Shown one piece after another: positions 22,811 to 30,803 of a stretch of DNA of 64,000 nucleotides (position 1 is its first letter; every line of letters starts with the position of its first letter). The translations under genes and the position numbers were made by a program. The DNA comes from Magnetococcales bacterium (GTDB lineage: Bacteria; Pseudomonadota; Magnetococcia; Magnetococcales; Magnetaquicoccaceae). A model generated the notes under the pieces. That model did no database searches, was not told where the DNA came from, and saw only the letters and a list, made by a program, of their open reading frames with translations. The DNA lies in contig JADGAZ010000013.1 in NCBI GenBank assembly GCA_015231755.1, positions 1 to 64,000 of the forward strand. Direction: 5' to 3'.

Positions 22811-23686
22811 TCACCCCACCGATCCCAGATCCTGCCGTCTCTTCTGTTCAAAGCGATCCTTCTGAGCAGGAGTCAACACACTCTCCCCCTCGCCCCGTTT
22901 GCCTTTGCGAATGAACGCAGCCAACTGATAGCCCCGATCCAGGGCCAATCCCGTGGTATGATCGAATTGGGGTTCGTGGCGTTTCATGAACTCGAATCCG
23001 CAACGCTCCGCGATCACCGGCAGACGTTCGGGGGAGACCTGAAGATTACAGAACTCCGCCACCCGGAGAATGGTGCCCGGCAGATCGGCGGTCAACGCCT
23101 CGTAGCGCAAAAACAACACATCCGGATCGTTCCGGTGTTGCCACCATCCTTGGACATGCTCGAACCAGGACTGGAACTGCACCTGCCCGTTCATGAAACG
23201 CTCGAAGAACTCATCGAACGTCCCCCGAAATGACAGGTGGGAACGATAGAAATGATAATACGACACCACCACATCCTGCCCATCCCGCATCACATAGATG
23301 TATTTTCCCCGTTTTTTCGGGGTATCGGGATAAGACAGATGACACTTGAACACCCGGGGTGAGGGCATGGCGGCGAAATAGGCCATGGCCGCCTGCGGAT
23401 TGGACATGATGCGCCGCTCGAACCAGGGCACCACCATGCCGATGTGCTGAAAATCCATGTTGCCGTCCGTGGTCAACTGATACAGCATCATCTGCATCAA
23501 GGTGGTGCCGGAACGGGGATAGGTGACGACAAAAATATCGTCCGCCCGATCCTCCATTTCAAAGGCCACGGTCCGTTTCAGATCGATCTGAATCGCGGCG
23601 GTCTCGATCCACTCCGCCAGGGTCCGCAACCCCCCGCTGATACCGCCAATCAAACGATTGGCGTTTTTTTTGATGGTCTCATTCAT
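22811..23686 (-). CDS. PAPS-dependent sulfotransferase
   Basis: 291 residues from the ATG at 23686; a TTG seven codons earlier is possible but has no ribosome site. The 5'-phosphosulfate loop is TYPRSGTT. KCHLSYPDT carries the likely catalytic His, RDGQDVVVSYYHFYRSH is the core motif, and RKGKRGEGES is the 3'-phosphate loop near the C-terminus. These are the hallmarks of the cytosolic Sulfotransfer_1 family, which moves sulfate from PAPS to hydroxyl or amine groups. It lies inside the cluster on the opposite strand, between the channel and exporter genes, so it probably sulfates the peptide or its acyl chain. The link is by position only. Confidence 0.88.
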   Translation of the reverse strand: MNETIKKNANRLIGGISGGLRTLAEWIETAAIQIDLKRTVAFEMEDRADDIFVVTYPRSGTTLMQMMLYQLTTDGNMDFQHIGMVVPWFERRIMSNPQAAMAYFAAMPSPRVFKCHLSYPDTPKKRGKYIYVMRDGQDVVVSYYHFYRSHLSFRGTFDEFFERFMNGQVQFQSWFEHVQGWWQHRNDPDVLFLRYEALTADLPGTILRVAEFCNLQVSPERLPVIAERCGFEFMKRHEPQFDHTTGLALDRGYQLAAFIRKGKRGEGESVLTPAQKDRFEQKRRQDLGSVG

Positions 23687-23943
23687 GGTTGTGGCTTCAA
23701 GATCCAACGCAAAAGAGAAAATGACATTTCATCCGCCAGTATAACGTCCGTCACCCGCAACCCAAGGAAAAAATCAAAAAAAACGCACTTCAACCCCCTC
23801 GACTCCACATCTTTGAACAAGAGAACCCCTGGCACTCTTCCCCTTTTCTGTTGTATCCTGGATCAGGTCTGCCAAATCGATCCCTTAAACCAAAACATTC
23901 CAACCCACACACCCGTTCCTTACACACTTCTGGACATCCGCAT

Positions 23944-25593
23944 ATGAAATTGTTGGAATTCTTCAACCGGGAGTTGGAAATTTCCAAGGGGTCCATCCTG
24001 GGAAGCGCCGTCATGGCCGGTGGGGCCAGCGCGGTCTTGCTGGCGGTGATCAATGCCGGAGCGGAAAAAGCGGCCAACCAGGAGGTGCGAGATCATCTGT
24101 TCTGGATCTTCATCGCGTCGTTTCTGCTTTTTTTCATCACCAAAAAACACGCCCTCAGCACCACCTCCATTGCCGTGGAAGCGGCGGTCCGCAAGGTGCG
24201 CATCCGCATCGCCGACAAAATCCGCAAGTCGGATCTGAGTTTTGTGGAGAACATGGGTCGTTCCAGCATGTTCACCCGCCTCACCCAGGATGCCAACCTG
24301 ATCTCCCAATCGGCGGTCATCATCATCAATGCCAGCCAGTCGGCCATCGTCCTGGTCACCACCCTGATGTATGTGGCTTGGCTGTCTCCGGTAGGCTTTT
24401 TCATCATTCTGGTGGCCCTAAGCACGGGCAGCGCCATGTATCTGGTCAACAACCGCAAAAACGCCGAAGCCTTCGAGGTGGTCAACCGCAAGGAGTCGGA
24501 ATTTTTCGACGCCCTCAACAACCTGTTGAGCGGCTTCAAGGAGATCAAGGTCAACCAGAAAAAAAGCGACAGCCTTTTCGATCACATCCAGCGCATCTCC
24601 GTGGAAACGGAAAAGCTCAAAGTGGCCTCCGGTCTGCGCTTTGTCGTGGATTTCATGTTCTCCCAGGTCACGTTTTATCTGCTTTTGGCCATCATCGTCT
24701 TCATCCTGCCCGAACTGGAAACCACCCATTACACCATCGTCATCAAACTCACCGCCTCGGCCCTGTTCATCATCGGGCCGGTCAACCTGCTGGTGGGCGC
24801 CATTCCGATCTTCACCCTGGCGGATGTGGCGGTGCGCAACCTCTACAAACTGGAAAAAGAGCTGGATGCCCAAGGGCTCAACACTCAACCCTTGAACAAA
24901 CGTCTCGCCAACAAAATGGCCGCCTTCCAGGAGATCCGCTTTGAAAACGTCCACTTCACCTACGAGGCGAGAGAACAGGCCCAGGGGGTGGAATTCAGCG
25001 TCGGTCCCCTCAATTTCGTGGTGAAAAAGGGCAACATCCTCTTTTTGACCGGGGGCAACGGCAGCGGCAAATCCACGGTGCTCAAACTGATCACCGGCCT
25101 GTATTATCCCACCTCGGGGCGCATCCTGGTGGACGGAATCCCGATCACACGCACCAACTATCCGGAATTCCGCAATCTCTTTTCGTTGATCTTCAGCGAT
25201 TTTCATCTCTTCGACCGGCTGTACGGTCTGGAAGGGGTGGACGAGGACACCCTGGACGAACTCCTGCAACTGATGCAACTGGAACAAAAAACCACCTATC
25301 AGGATGGACGTTTCACCGATCTCAACCTCTCCACCGGCCAGAAAAAACGCCTCGCCTTCATCGCCTCCTCGCTGGAGGAAAAACCCATCAGCGTGTTCGA
25401 CGAATGGGCGGCGGACCAGGATGCCACCTTCCGGGCCTTCTTTTACGAAAAAATCCTGCCGGACATGCGCGCCAAAGGGATCACCCTGGTGTGCGTCACC
25501 CACGATGATCGCTATTTCGACGATTGCGACCATCTGATCAAAATGGATATGGGCAAGGTGGTCATGGACGATCCCCAGCACGGAAACCTGTAA
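23944..25593 (+). CDS. Cyclic-peptide-type ABC exporter (SyrD/PvdE family)
   Basis: 549 residues; the ATG at 23944 is chosen because the usual N-terminus MKLLEFFNRE begins there. Six membrane segments occupy about residues 15-310. The ATPase follows, with Walker A GGNGSGKST, signature LSTGQKKR, Walker B with catalytic Glu in SVFDEWAADQD, and the switch His in VTHDD. Fused membrane and ATPase domains with these motif variants match the cyclic peptide transporter family (SyrD, PvdE), which moves NRPS products across the inner membrane. The gene is followed after 4 bases by the thioesterase gene. Confidence 0.88.
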   Translation: MKLLEFFNRELEISKGSILGSAVMAGGASAVLLAVINAGAEKAANQEVRDHLFWIFIASFLLFFITKKHALSTTSIAVEAAVRKVRIRIADKIRKSDLSFVENMGRSSMFTRLTQDANLISQSAVIIINASQSAIVLVTTLMYVAWLSPVGFFIILVALSTGSAMYLVNNRKNAEAFEVVNRKESEFFDALNNLLSGFKEIKVNQKKSDSLFDHIQRISVETEKLKVASGLRFVVDFMFSQVTFYLLLAIIVFILPELETTHYTIVIKLTASALFIIGPVNLLVGAIPIFTLADVAVRNLYKLEKELDAQGLNTQPLNKRLANKMAAFQEIRFENVHFTYEAREQAQGVEFSVGPLNFVVKKGNILFLTGGNGSGKSTVLKLITGLYYPTSGRILVDGIPITRTNYPEFRNLFSLIFSDFHLFDRLYGLEGVDEDTLDELLQLMQLEQKTTYQDGRFTDLNLSTGQKKRLAFIASSLEEKPISVFDEWAADQDATFRAFFYEKILPDMRAKGITLVCVTHDDRYFDDCDHLIKMDMGKVVMDDPQHGNL

Positions 25594-25597
25594 AGCA

Positions 25598-26299
25598 ATG
25601 CAACTGTTCTGCATTCCCTATGCGGGCGGCAACGCCTATGCGTATCTCGGGCTGACCAAACATGCGGATGATTTCATTCAGGTGGTCCCCCTGGAGTCCC
25701 CCGGACGGGGACGCCGGGGTCAGGAACCCCTGCTGGAAACCATCGGGGCGCTGACCGACGACCTCGTTTCCCTGATCCGCAGTCAGGTCCGGGGACCCTT
25801 CGCCCTGTTCGGTCACAGTCTCGGGGCCTATCTGGCCAATCTGGTAAGCCGACGCCTGATGGATGAATTCCAGCTACCCCCTTGTCACCTGTTCGTCTCC
25901 GGGGCCGCCGGACCCACACGCCTCAAACCCGCCAACCTGATTCACCAACTCCCCAAAGCCGACTTTCTGGCGGAGGTGGGTAAATACGGCGGCATTCCCA
26001 AGGCCATTCTGGCCCATCAGGAGCTGATCGACTATTTCGAGCCGATCCTGCGGGCCGATTTCAAGGCCATCGAAACCGATCACTATCCCGCCCCGCCGCC
26101 CATGGATCTGGGAATCACCGCCATGACCGGTTCCCTGGACACCATCGTCACCTTGGAGCTGATACGCCTCTGGCAGGCGGAAACCCGGCGACCCCTGGTG
26201 ATCGAACCCTTTCCCGGGGATCATTTTTTCATCTTCGAGCAGTGGCCACGAATCGGCGAGATTCTCTCCCAAACCCTGCGACCCTACTGTCAGGCGTGA
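25598..26299 (+). CDS. Stand-alone (type II) thioesterase
   Basis: 233 residues of the GrsT/RifR-like alpha/beta hydrolase family. The start has CIPYAGGNAYAY, the nucleophile is S74 in FGHSLGA, the acid lies in TGSLDTIV and the catalytic His in GDHFF. Such enzymes normally clear misprimed carrier domains. Here no thioesterase is fused to the assembly line, so this protein may also release the finished chain. It begins 4 bases after the ABC exporter and overlaps the phosphopantetheinyl transferase by 4 bases, so the three are translated together. Confidence 0.88.
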   Translation: MQLFCIPYAGGNAYAYLGLTKHADDFIQVVPLESPGRGRRGQEPLLETIGALTDDLVSLIRSQVRGPFALFGHSLGAYLANLVSRRLMDEFQLPPCHLFVSGAAGPTRLKPANLIHQLPKADFLAEVGKYGGIPKAILAHQELIDYFEPILRADFKAIETDHYPAPPPMDLGITAMTGSLDTIVTLELIRLWQAETRRPLVIEPFPGDHFFIFEQWPRIGEILSQTLRPYCQA

Positions 26300-26979
26300 T
26301 CCGCATTCTGCTGGCGGAGATCCATCCCACTCCGCTCTCTCCGCCCCAGTGGCAGGCACTGCTGAATCAGGTACCCGAAAACCACCATCCCGCGATTCTG
26401 CGTTTCAGACGGTGGCAGGACCGACAGGCCACGCTCCTGGGACGACTGCTGCTGCGGCACGCCCTGTTGGAAGCCAAACACGAAGCCCACACCCTGCGCG
26501 ATTGGCGCCTCGGGGAACATGGCAAACCCCGAGTGGCAGAAGACATTTTTTTCAACATCTCCCACACCGAAGGGCTGGTGATCTGCGCCGTGAGCCGTCT
26601 GGGGGAAGTGGGCATCGATTGTGAACGGATCCGCCCCATCCCGCTGGAGGATTTCCAGAACCTGATGGATCCGGCCATCTGGCAGACCATCCACACCGCC
26701 CCCAACCCCCAACAGGCCTTCTTCGACTTCTGGACTGCGCGGGAAAGCGTGGTCAAAGGGGATGGACGGGGGTTGTCGATTCCCTTTTCAGCTCTGGAGA
26801 TTCAAGACAATCGCGCCACCATTCGCCCCCCCCACGCCCCCGCACCCCACGGCATCCAGAACTGGCACATCCACCCGGTGACAACCCGTCCCGGCTATTG
26901 TTGCCATCTGGCCACCCCAGTCCCCACCCCGCCGGAAGCCCCGATACTCTGGTTCCCGGACCCCTCTTTGGGGGAATGA
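26296..26979 (+). CDS. Sfp-type 4'-phosphopantetheinyl transferase
   Basis: 227 residues from the GTG at 26296, which overlaps the thioesterase stop (GTGA); the open frame extends upstream but inside the thioesterase gene. Motifs are FFNISHTEGLVICAVS, GIDCERIRP (Mg-binding Asp and Glu), and WTARESVVKGDGRGL with the catalytic Glu and Lys. It transfers phosphopantetheine from CoA to carrier serines and should activate the ACP and the three PCPs of the two megasynthases. The C-terminal 60 residues are Pro-rich and less conserved. Confidence 0.9.
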   Translation: MIRILLAEIHPTPLSPPQWQALLNQVPENHHPAILRFRRWQDRQATLLGRLLLRHALLEAKHEAHTLRDWRLGEHGKPRVAEDIFFNISHTEGLVICAVSRLGEVGIDCERIRPIPLEDFQNLMDPAIWQTIHTAPNPQQAFFDFWTARESVVKGDGRGLSIPFSALEIQDNRATIRPPHAPAPHGIQNWHIHPVTTRPGYCCHLATPVPTPPEAPILWFPDPSLGE

Positions 26980-27003
26980 ACAGACGCACCACTCAAAATG
27001 GAT

Positions 27004-27033
27004 TTGACACGCTCCCACGATCCGCGCTAGAGT
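27004..27033 (+). promoter_or_regulatory. Probable leuA promoter
   Basis: A perfect TTGACA at 27004-27009 is followed after 18 bases by TAGAGT at 27028-27033 (four of six matches to TATAAT). Transcription would start near 27040, at or next to the ATG of the leader peptide, so the leader would be nearly leaderless. That arrangement has been described for trp leader transcripts of rhizobia. The start position is inferred from box spacing only. Confidence 0.5.
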
Positions 27034-27040
27034 TGAGGCC

Positions 27041-27133
27041 ATGAATCAATCGAGCCATTTCTCCCTGCTGCGACTTCCTGCCATCCTGCTGCGTGGCCAC
27101 ACTGGCCCATGGATATCTGGAAAAGGGGGGTAA
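27041..27133 (+). CDS. leuL: leuA leader peptide (30 aa, leucine-rich)
   Basis: ATG at 27041, TAA at 27131. The peptide contains five leucine codons in the order CTG CTG, CTT, CTG CTG plus an isoleucine codon, at residues 9-17. It is followed by a strong terminator and then leuA. This is the standard layout of ribosome-mediated attenuation: with scarce charged tRNA-Leu the ribosome stalls at these codons and the terminator does not form. GAGG lies only 2 bases from the ATG, so initiation may depend on a 5'-terminal AUG rather than on that site. Confidence 0.78.
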   Translation: MNQSSHFSLLRLPAILLRGHTGPWISGKGG

Positions 27134-27166
27134 TCTCCGGTTCGGTTGTCACGAAACGCTTTTCCG

Positions 27167-27201
27167 AAGGCCATGGGTCACACTCCATGGCCTTTTTTTT
27201 T
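27167..27201 (+). terminator. Attenuator terminator of leuA
   Basis: Arms AAGGCCATGG (27167-27176) and CCATGGCCTT (27185-27194) pair perfectly over 10 bases around an 8-base loop. The second arm runs into nine T (27193-27201). It lies 33 bases after the leader stop and 160 bases before leuA, so it must be regulated rather than final. A competing antiterminator was not worked out. Confidence 0.85.
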
Positions 27202-27360
27202 GACCTTTCGACCCCAAGGAGCAACGCCCATGAACAGCTTGCAGCTTCGACTTCGACTGAGTGGCGGTCGCCGGATCATGGCCCATACGGGTATCGGCGA
27301 CCGGAGGTACCGCCACACCTCAGCCACCACTCAGCCCCCGAATCGAAGGAGTCCGCAACG

Positions 27361-29022
27361 ATGTTGACCCATCCGGCCACCCGCTACCGCCCTGTTCCTC
27401 CGGTTGATCTCCCCGACCGTCACTGGCCCTCCCGGGTGACGGTGGCCCCACCAATCTGGTGCGCCGTGGATCTGCGGGATGGCAATCAGGCTTTGGCCAC
27501 CCCCATGTCGCCGGAGCAGAAAAAACGCTTCTTGAAACTCTTGCGCCGCATCGGTCTGAAAGAGATCGAAGTGGGTTTCCCGGCGGCCTCCCGGGATGAT
27601 TTCGATTTTGTCCGCGCCGCGGTGGCCATCCAGGCCGAGGATCCGGAGTGGACGCTTCAGGTGTTGACCCAGGCCCGCAAGGAGATCATCGAACGCACCT
27701 TCGAGGCTCTGAAAGGGGCGCGAAGGGCCATTGTCCATCTGTACAACTCCACCTCTCCGGTGCAAAGGCGCGTGGTCTTCGGCATGGATCAGGCCGGCAT
27801 CATCGCCCTGGCCAGACAAGGCGCCGAATGGGTCAAAGCCTGCGCCGCCCGACAACCCGAAACCGAATGGATCTTTGAATACTCCCCGGAGAGCTTTTCG
27901 GCCACCGAGCCGGAATTCGCCCTGGCCATCTGCGCAGCGGTCTGCCAAGTGTGGCAACCCACGCCGCAACACAAGGTGATCCTCAATCTGCCCGCCACCG
28001 TGGAAGTGGCCTCCCCCAACCACTACGCCGATCAGATCGAATGGTTTCATCGCCATTTTCCAATGCGGGAGGCGGTGATCCTGTCGGTTCATCCCCACAA
28101 CGACCGGGGATGCGCCGTGGCCGCCGCGGAGTTGGCCATGCTGGCCGGGGCGGAACGGGTGGAAGGCACCTTGTTCGGCAATGGCGAGCGCACCGGCAAT
28201 GTGGATCTGATCACCCTGGCGTTGAATCTCTATACTCAGGGGATCGCCACCGGATTGGATTTTTCGTCGATGGATGAAATCGTGGCCTGTTACGAACAAA
28301 CCACGGATCAAACGGTTCCCATCCGCCATCCCTATGCCGGAGAACGCATTTTCACCGCCTTTTCCGGATCCCATCAGGATGCCATCCGCAAAGGATTGGC
28401 GGTCTGGCGCGCCCAGGGGGGATGGTGGGAGGTGCCCTATCTGCCTTTGGATCCCGCCGAGATCGGACGGGGGTACGAAGGGGTGATCCGGGTCAACGGA
28501 CAGTCGGGCAAGGCGGGGGTCGCCGAACTGGCGCAACGCCGGCTCGGATTTCCCTTGCCGCGCCGTTTGCAGGGGGAGTTCGCCCAGGTGGTCCAGGGGG
28601 TCGCCGAGGGCAACCGGGGGGAGATGTTGGCCGATCAGGTGGCGGAACTGTTCGAGCAGACCTATCTGCGCCCTGCCGGAACACTGGCTTATGTCACCCA
28701 CCGGTGCGACCAGACTGGCGACGATCCAGACCGTCCGGCACGGATGCGGCTCACCCTGAAAGACGGCCACCAGCCGATTGAATACACCGGAGAAGGCAAC
28801 GGACCCATCGATGCCTGTCTGCAAGCCTTTCCTCAGCCATGGCGACTCTGGCACTATGAAGAACACGCCCTGGATCCGGGCAGCGCGGCGGCGGCCGTGG
28901 CCCTGATCGAACTGGAAAGCCCTCAGGGGATCAGAGCCTTTGGCATGGGTCGCCATTCCGACATTGTCACCGCGGCCATTCTGGCGGTGATCGCGGCCAT
29001 GAATCGCGCCACATTCGCTTGA
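27361..29022 (+). CDS. leuA: 2-isopropylmalate synthase
   Basis: 553 residues. AAGGAG lies about 12 bases upstream of the ATG at 27361; the frame stays open further left, but that part overlaps the attenuator. WCAVDLRDGNQAL is the metal-binding start of the HMGL barrel. HLYNSTS, SVHPHNDRGCAVAAAEL and EGTLFGNGERTGNVDL complete the active site. The C-terminal 130 residues form the leucine-binding regulatory domain (GNGPIDACLQAF and GRHSDIVTAAILAVI). It condenses acetyl-CoA with 2-oxoisovalerate, the first step of leucine synthesis. Length and sequence match the form found in alphaproteobacteria and actinobacteria rather than E. coli LeuA. Confidence 0.93.
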   Translation: MLTHPATRYRPVPPVDLPDRHWPSRVTVAPPIWCAVDLRDGNQALATPMSPEQKKRFLKLLRRIGLKEIEVGFPAASRDDFDFVRAAVAIQAEDPEWTLQVLTQARKEIIERTFEALKGARRAIVHLYNSTSPVQRRVVFGMDQAGIIALARQGAEWVKACAARQPETEWIFEYSPESFSATEPEFALAICAAVCQVWQPTPQHKVILNLPATVEVASPNHYADQIEWFHRHFPMREAVILSVHPHNDRGCAVAAAELAMLAGAERVEGTLFGNGERTGNVDLITLALNLYTQGIATGLDFSSMDEIVACYEQTTDQTVPIRHPYAGERIFTAFSGSHQDAIRKGLAVWRAQGGWWEVPYLPLDPAEIGRGYEGVIRVNGQSGKAGVAELAQRRLGFPLPRRLQGEFAQVVQGVAEGNRGEMLADQVAELFEQTYLRPAGTLAYVTHRCDQTGDDPDRPARMRLTLKDGHQPIEYTGEGNGPIDACLQAFPQPWRLWHYEEHALDPGSAAAAVALIELESPQGIRAFGMGRHSDIVTAAILAVIAAMNRATFA

Positions 29023-29091
29023 ATTGCCGTGACGCGTCAGGCACTCTATCGTTGATCCAACCCCAAACCCCATCGTCAAGAAGGACACACC

Positions 29092-29592
29092 ATGAGCACA
29101 CAAGAAAATCTGCAATACGCCTTCGCCGGAGAGAGTCAGGCCAACCGGAAATATCTGGCCTTCGCCTCCAAGGCCGAAAAAGAGGGATTCGCCCAGATCG
29201 CCAAGCTGTTCCGGGTGGTGGCCGAGGCGGAAACCATCCACGCCCATGCCCATCTGCGGGCCTTGGACGGGGTGGGCAGCACCACGGAAAACCTCCAGGC
29301 CGCCATTGCCGGTGAGGCCCACGAGTTCACCCACATGTATCCCGGTTTTGTCGCCGAGGCCAAAGCCGAAGGTCACAAACGGGCCATCAAGTCCATGGAA
29401 GACGCCATGGAAGTGGAAAAAACCCATCATCGTCTGTTCGAGCAGGCGCTGGCGGCGGTGCTGGCGGGTCAGGATCTGCCGAGCATGGATATCTACATCT
29501 GTCCGGTTTGCGGACATGTGGAGATCGGTCAGCCCCCGGAACAGTGCCCAGTGTGCAACGTCAAGAAGGACAAATTCACCCGCATGGTCTAA
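29092..29592 (+). CDS. Rubrerythrin
   Basis: 166 residues. The N-terminal four-helix ferritin-like domain supplies diiron ligands (Glu of FAGESQAN, EAETIHAHAH, AGEAHEFTHMYP, EKTHHRLF). The C-terminal rubredoxin-like domain has CPVCGH and CPVCNV. Rubrerythrins reduce hydrogen peroxide to water with electrons from rubredoxin or NAD(P)H-linked partners and are typical of microaerobic or anaerobic bacteria. AAGGACAC lies upstream of the ATG. The gene follows leuA by 69 bases with no terminator between, so shared transcription is possible. Confidence 0.93.
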   Translation: MSTQENLQYAFAGESQANRKYLAFASKAEKEGFAQIAKLFRVVAEAETIHAHAHLRALDGVGSTTENLQAAIAGEAHEFTHMYPGFVAEAKAEGHKRAIKSMEDAMEVEKTHHRLFEQALAAVLAGQDLPSMDIYICPVCGHVEIGQPPEQCPVCNVKKDKFTRMV

Positions 29593-29620
29593 AAAACCGA
29601 CCTTTGTCATCCCCCATCCA

Positions 29621-29654
29621 CGCGGCTCCCGAGTCCCGGATTTCGGGAGCCGCG
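29621..29654 (+). other. Stable hairpin between rubrerythrin and rlmM
   Basis: CGCGGCTCCCGA (29621-29632) pairs perfectly with TCGGGAGCCGCG (29643-29654) across a 10-base loop. It begins 28 bases after the rubrerythrin stop and ends 12 bases before the rlmM ATG. No T run follows, so it is not a classical intrinsic terminator. It could shield the rlmM ribosome site, mark a processing point or work with Rho. Confidence 0.6.
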
Positions 29655-29666
29655 CCCCGAGCGCCC

Positions 29667-30758
29667 ATGAAGAGTCCTTGCACCCGATTGTTTCTGTATT
29701 GTCGCGCCGGATTCGAGCGCGAAACCCTGGCCGAATGTGCGAGCTGGGCCGCGTCTGCGGGTCTGCCCGGCTCCGGGGAGTTCCAGGAACGCTCCGGCCA
29801 TGTACTCTTTCGGCCCGAGCAGACCCATCGGGTTGCGGAACTGCTGGAACGGCTGCACCTGTCCCGTCTGACCTTTGCCCGTCATCTGCTCGCGGTGGAT
29901 GAGGACTCGGCCCCGCTTCCCCCCGGTGATCGACTGGCGCCGCTGCTGGCCCGCCTGAGCGCCATGGGGGAACGCCATGGCCCTTTTTCCGCATTGTGGC
30001 TGGGAGCGCCGGAATCCGACGCGGGCCGGGCATTGCTGCCATTGTGTCGCGCCTTGCAGGGACGGCTGGAGTCCGCGTTGCGCCAGTCCGGACTGCTGGT
30101 GGAAGAGCCCCACCGATTGCGCGCCGAAGTAATTTTTCTTTCCGGGACCCAGGCCCTGACCGGCTTTTCCCGTCCCGACTCCAGCGCCCCCTGGCCCATG
30201 GGCATTCCCCGACTGCGCCGCCCCTCCGGATCCCCGAGTCGCGCCGCGATGAAACTGGAAGAGGCCCTGGTGGTATTGCTCACCCCCGAAGCCCGCAAAA
30301 AATGGCTGGCCCCGGGACGCACGGCGGTAGACCTGGGAGCCGCACCAGGAGGCTGGACGCGCATTTTGCTGCAAGACGGCTTGAGCGTCACGGCGGTGGA
30401 TCGGGCCGCCCTGGCTCCGGAGTTGCTCGCCTCTCCCCGACTGCGCCACGCCCGGGAGGACGGTTTCCGGTTTCGTCCCCCACGCCCGGTGGATTGGCTG
30501 CTGTGCGACATGGTGGAACAACCCCGCCGCATCGCCGAACTGGTGGGCCTGTGGGCCGCTTCCGGATGGTGCAGAAATGCGTTGTTCAATCTCAAGCTGC
30601 CGATGAAAAAACGGTACGAAGAACTCCAGATCTGCCGGAATCTGGTGGGCCAGGCCTTGAAACCGACCCGAATCGACCATCGCCTGTCGATCCGCCAGCT
30701 CTATCACGATCGGGAGGAGGTGACCGCCCTGCTGCATCTGTCGGGTTCACCCCAATAA
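29667..30758 (+). CDS. rlmM: 23S rRNA 2'-O-ribose methyltransferase RlmM
   Basis: 363 residues from the ATG at 29667, close to the 366 of E. coli RlmM. The N-terminal 170 residues carry a THUMP-like RNA-binding region (LFLYCRAGFERETLAEC). The catalytic half has AAMKLEEAL, motif I TAVDLGAAPGGWTRIL, DWLLCDMVEQP and NALFNLKLPMKKRYEE. These give the K-D-K-type tetrad of 2'-O-methyltransferases. E. coli RlmM acts on C2498 of 23S rRNA. The frame extends left into rubrerythrin, but homology starts at this ATG. Confidence 0.85.
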   Translation: MKSPCTRLFLYCRAGFERETLAECASWAASAGLPGSGEFQERSGHVLFRPEQTHRVAELLERLHLSRLTFARHLLAVDEDSAPLPPGDRLAPLLARLSAMGERHGPFSALWLGAPESDAGRALLPLCRALQGRLESALRQSGLLVEEPHRLRAEVIFLSGTQALTGFSRPDSSAPWPMGIPRLRRPSGSPSRAAMKLEEALVVLLTPEARKKWLAPGRTAVDLGAAPGGWTRILLQDGLSVTAVDRAALAPELLASPRLRHAREDGFRFRPPRPVDWLLCDMVEQPRRIAELVGLWAASGWCRNALFNLKLPMKKRYEELQICRNLVGQALKPTRIDHRLSIRQLYHDREEVTALLHLSGSPQ

Positions 30759-30803
30759 GCGCTCAGGATCGTCTCAAAAAAATTCAGGTACCGGGGGGGC
30801 ACC

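Larger units (their letters stand above)
4535..26979. other. Biosynthetic gene cluster: hybrid PKS/NRPS lipopeptide, possibly sulfated
   Basis: Seven genes form one functional set: two megasynthases overlapping by 4 bases, a TolC-like channel, a sulfotransferase (opposite strand), a cyclic-peptide-type ABC exporter, a stand-alone thioesterase and a phosphopantetheinyl transferase. The last three are packed with 4-base gaps or overlaps. Colinear reading gives acyl + malonyl (beta-amination) - X - Thr-like - D-Ala/Gly-like. No pathway regulator, loading enzyme or integrated thioesterase is present. The boundaries are inferred: DUF523 on the left and leuA on the right look unrelated. Confidence 0.8.
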
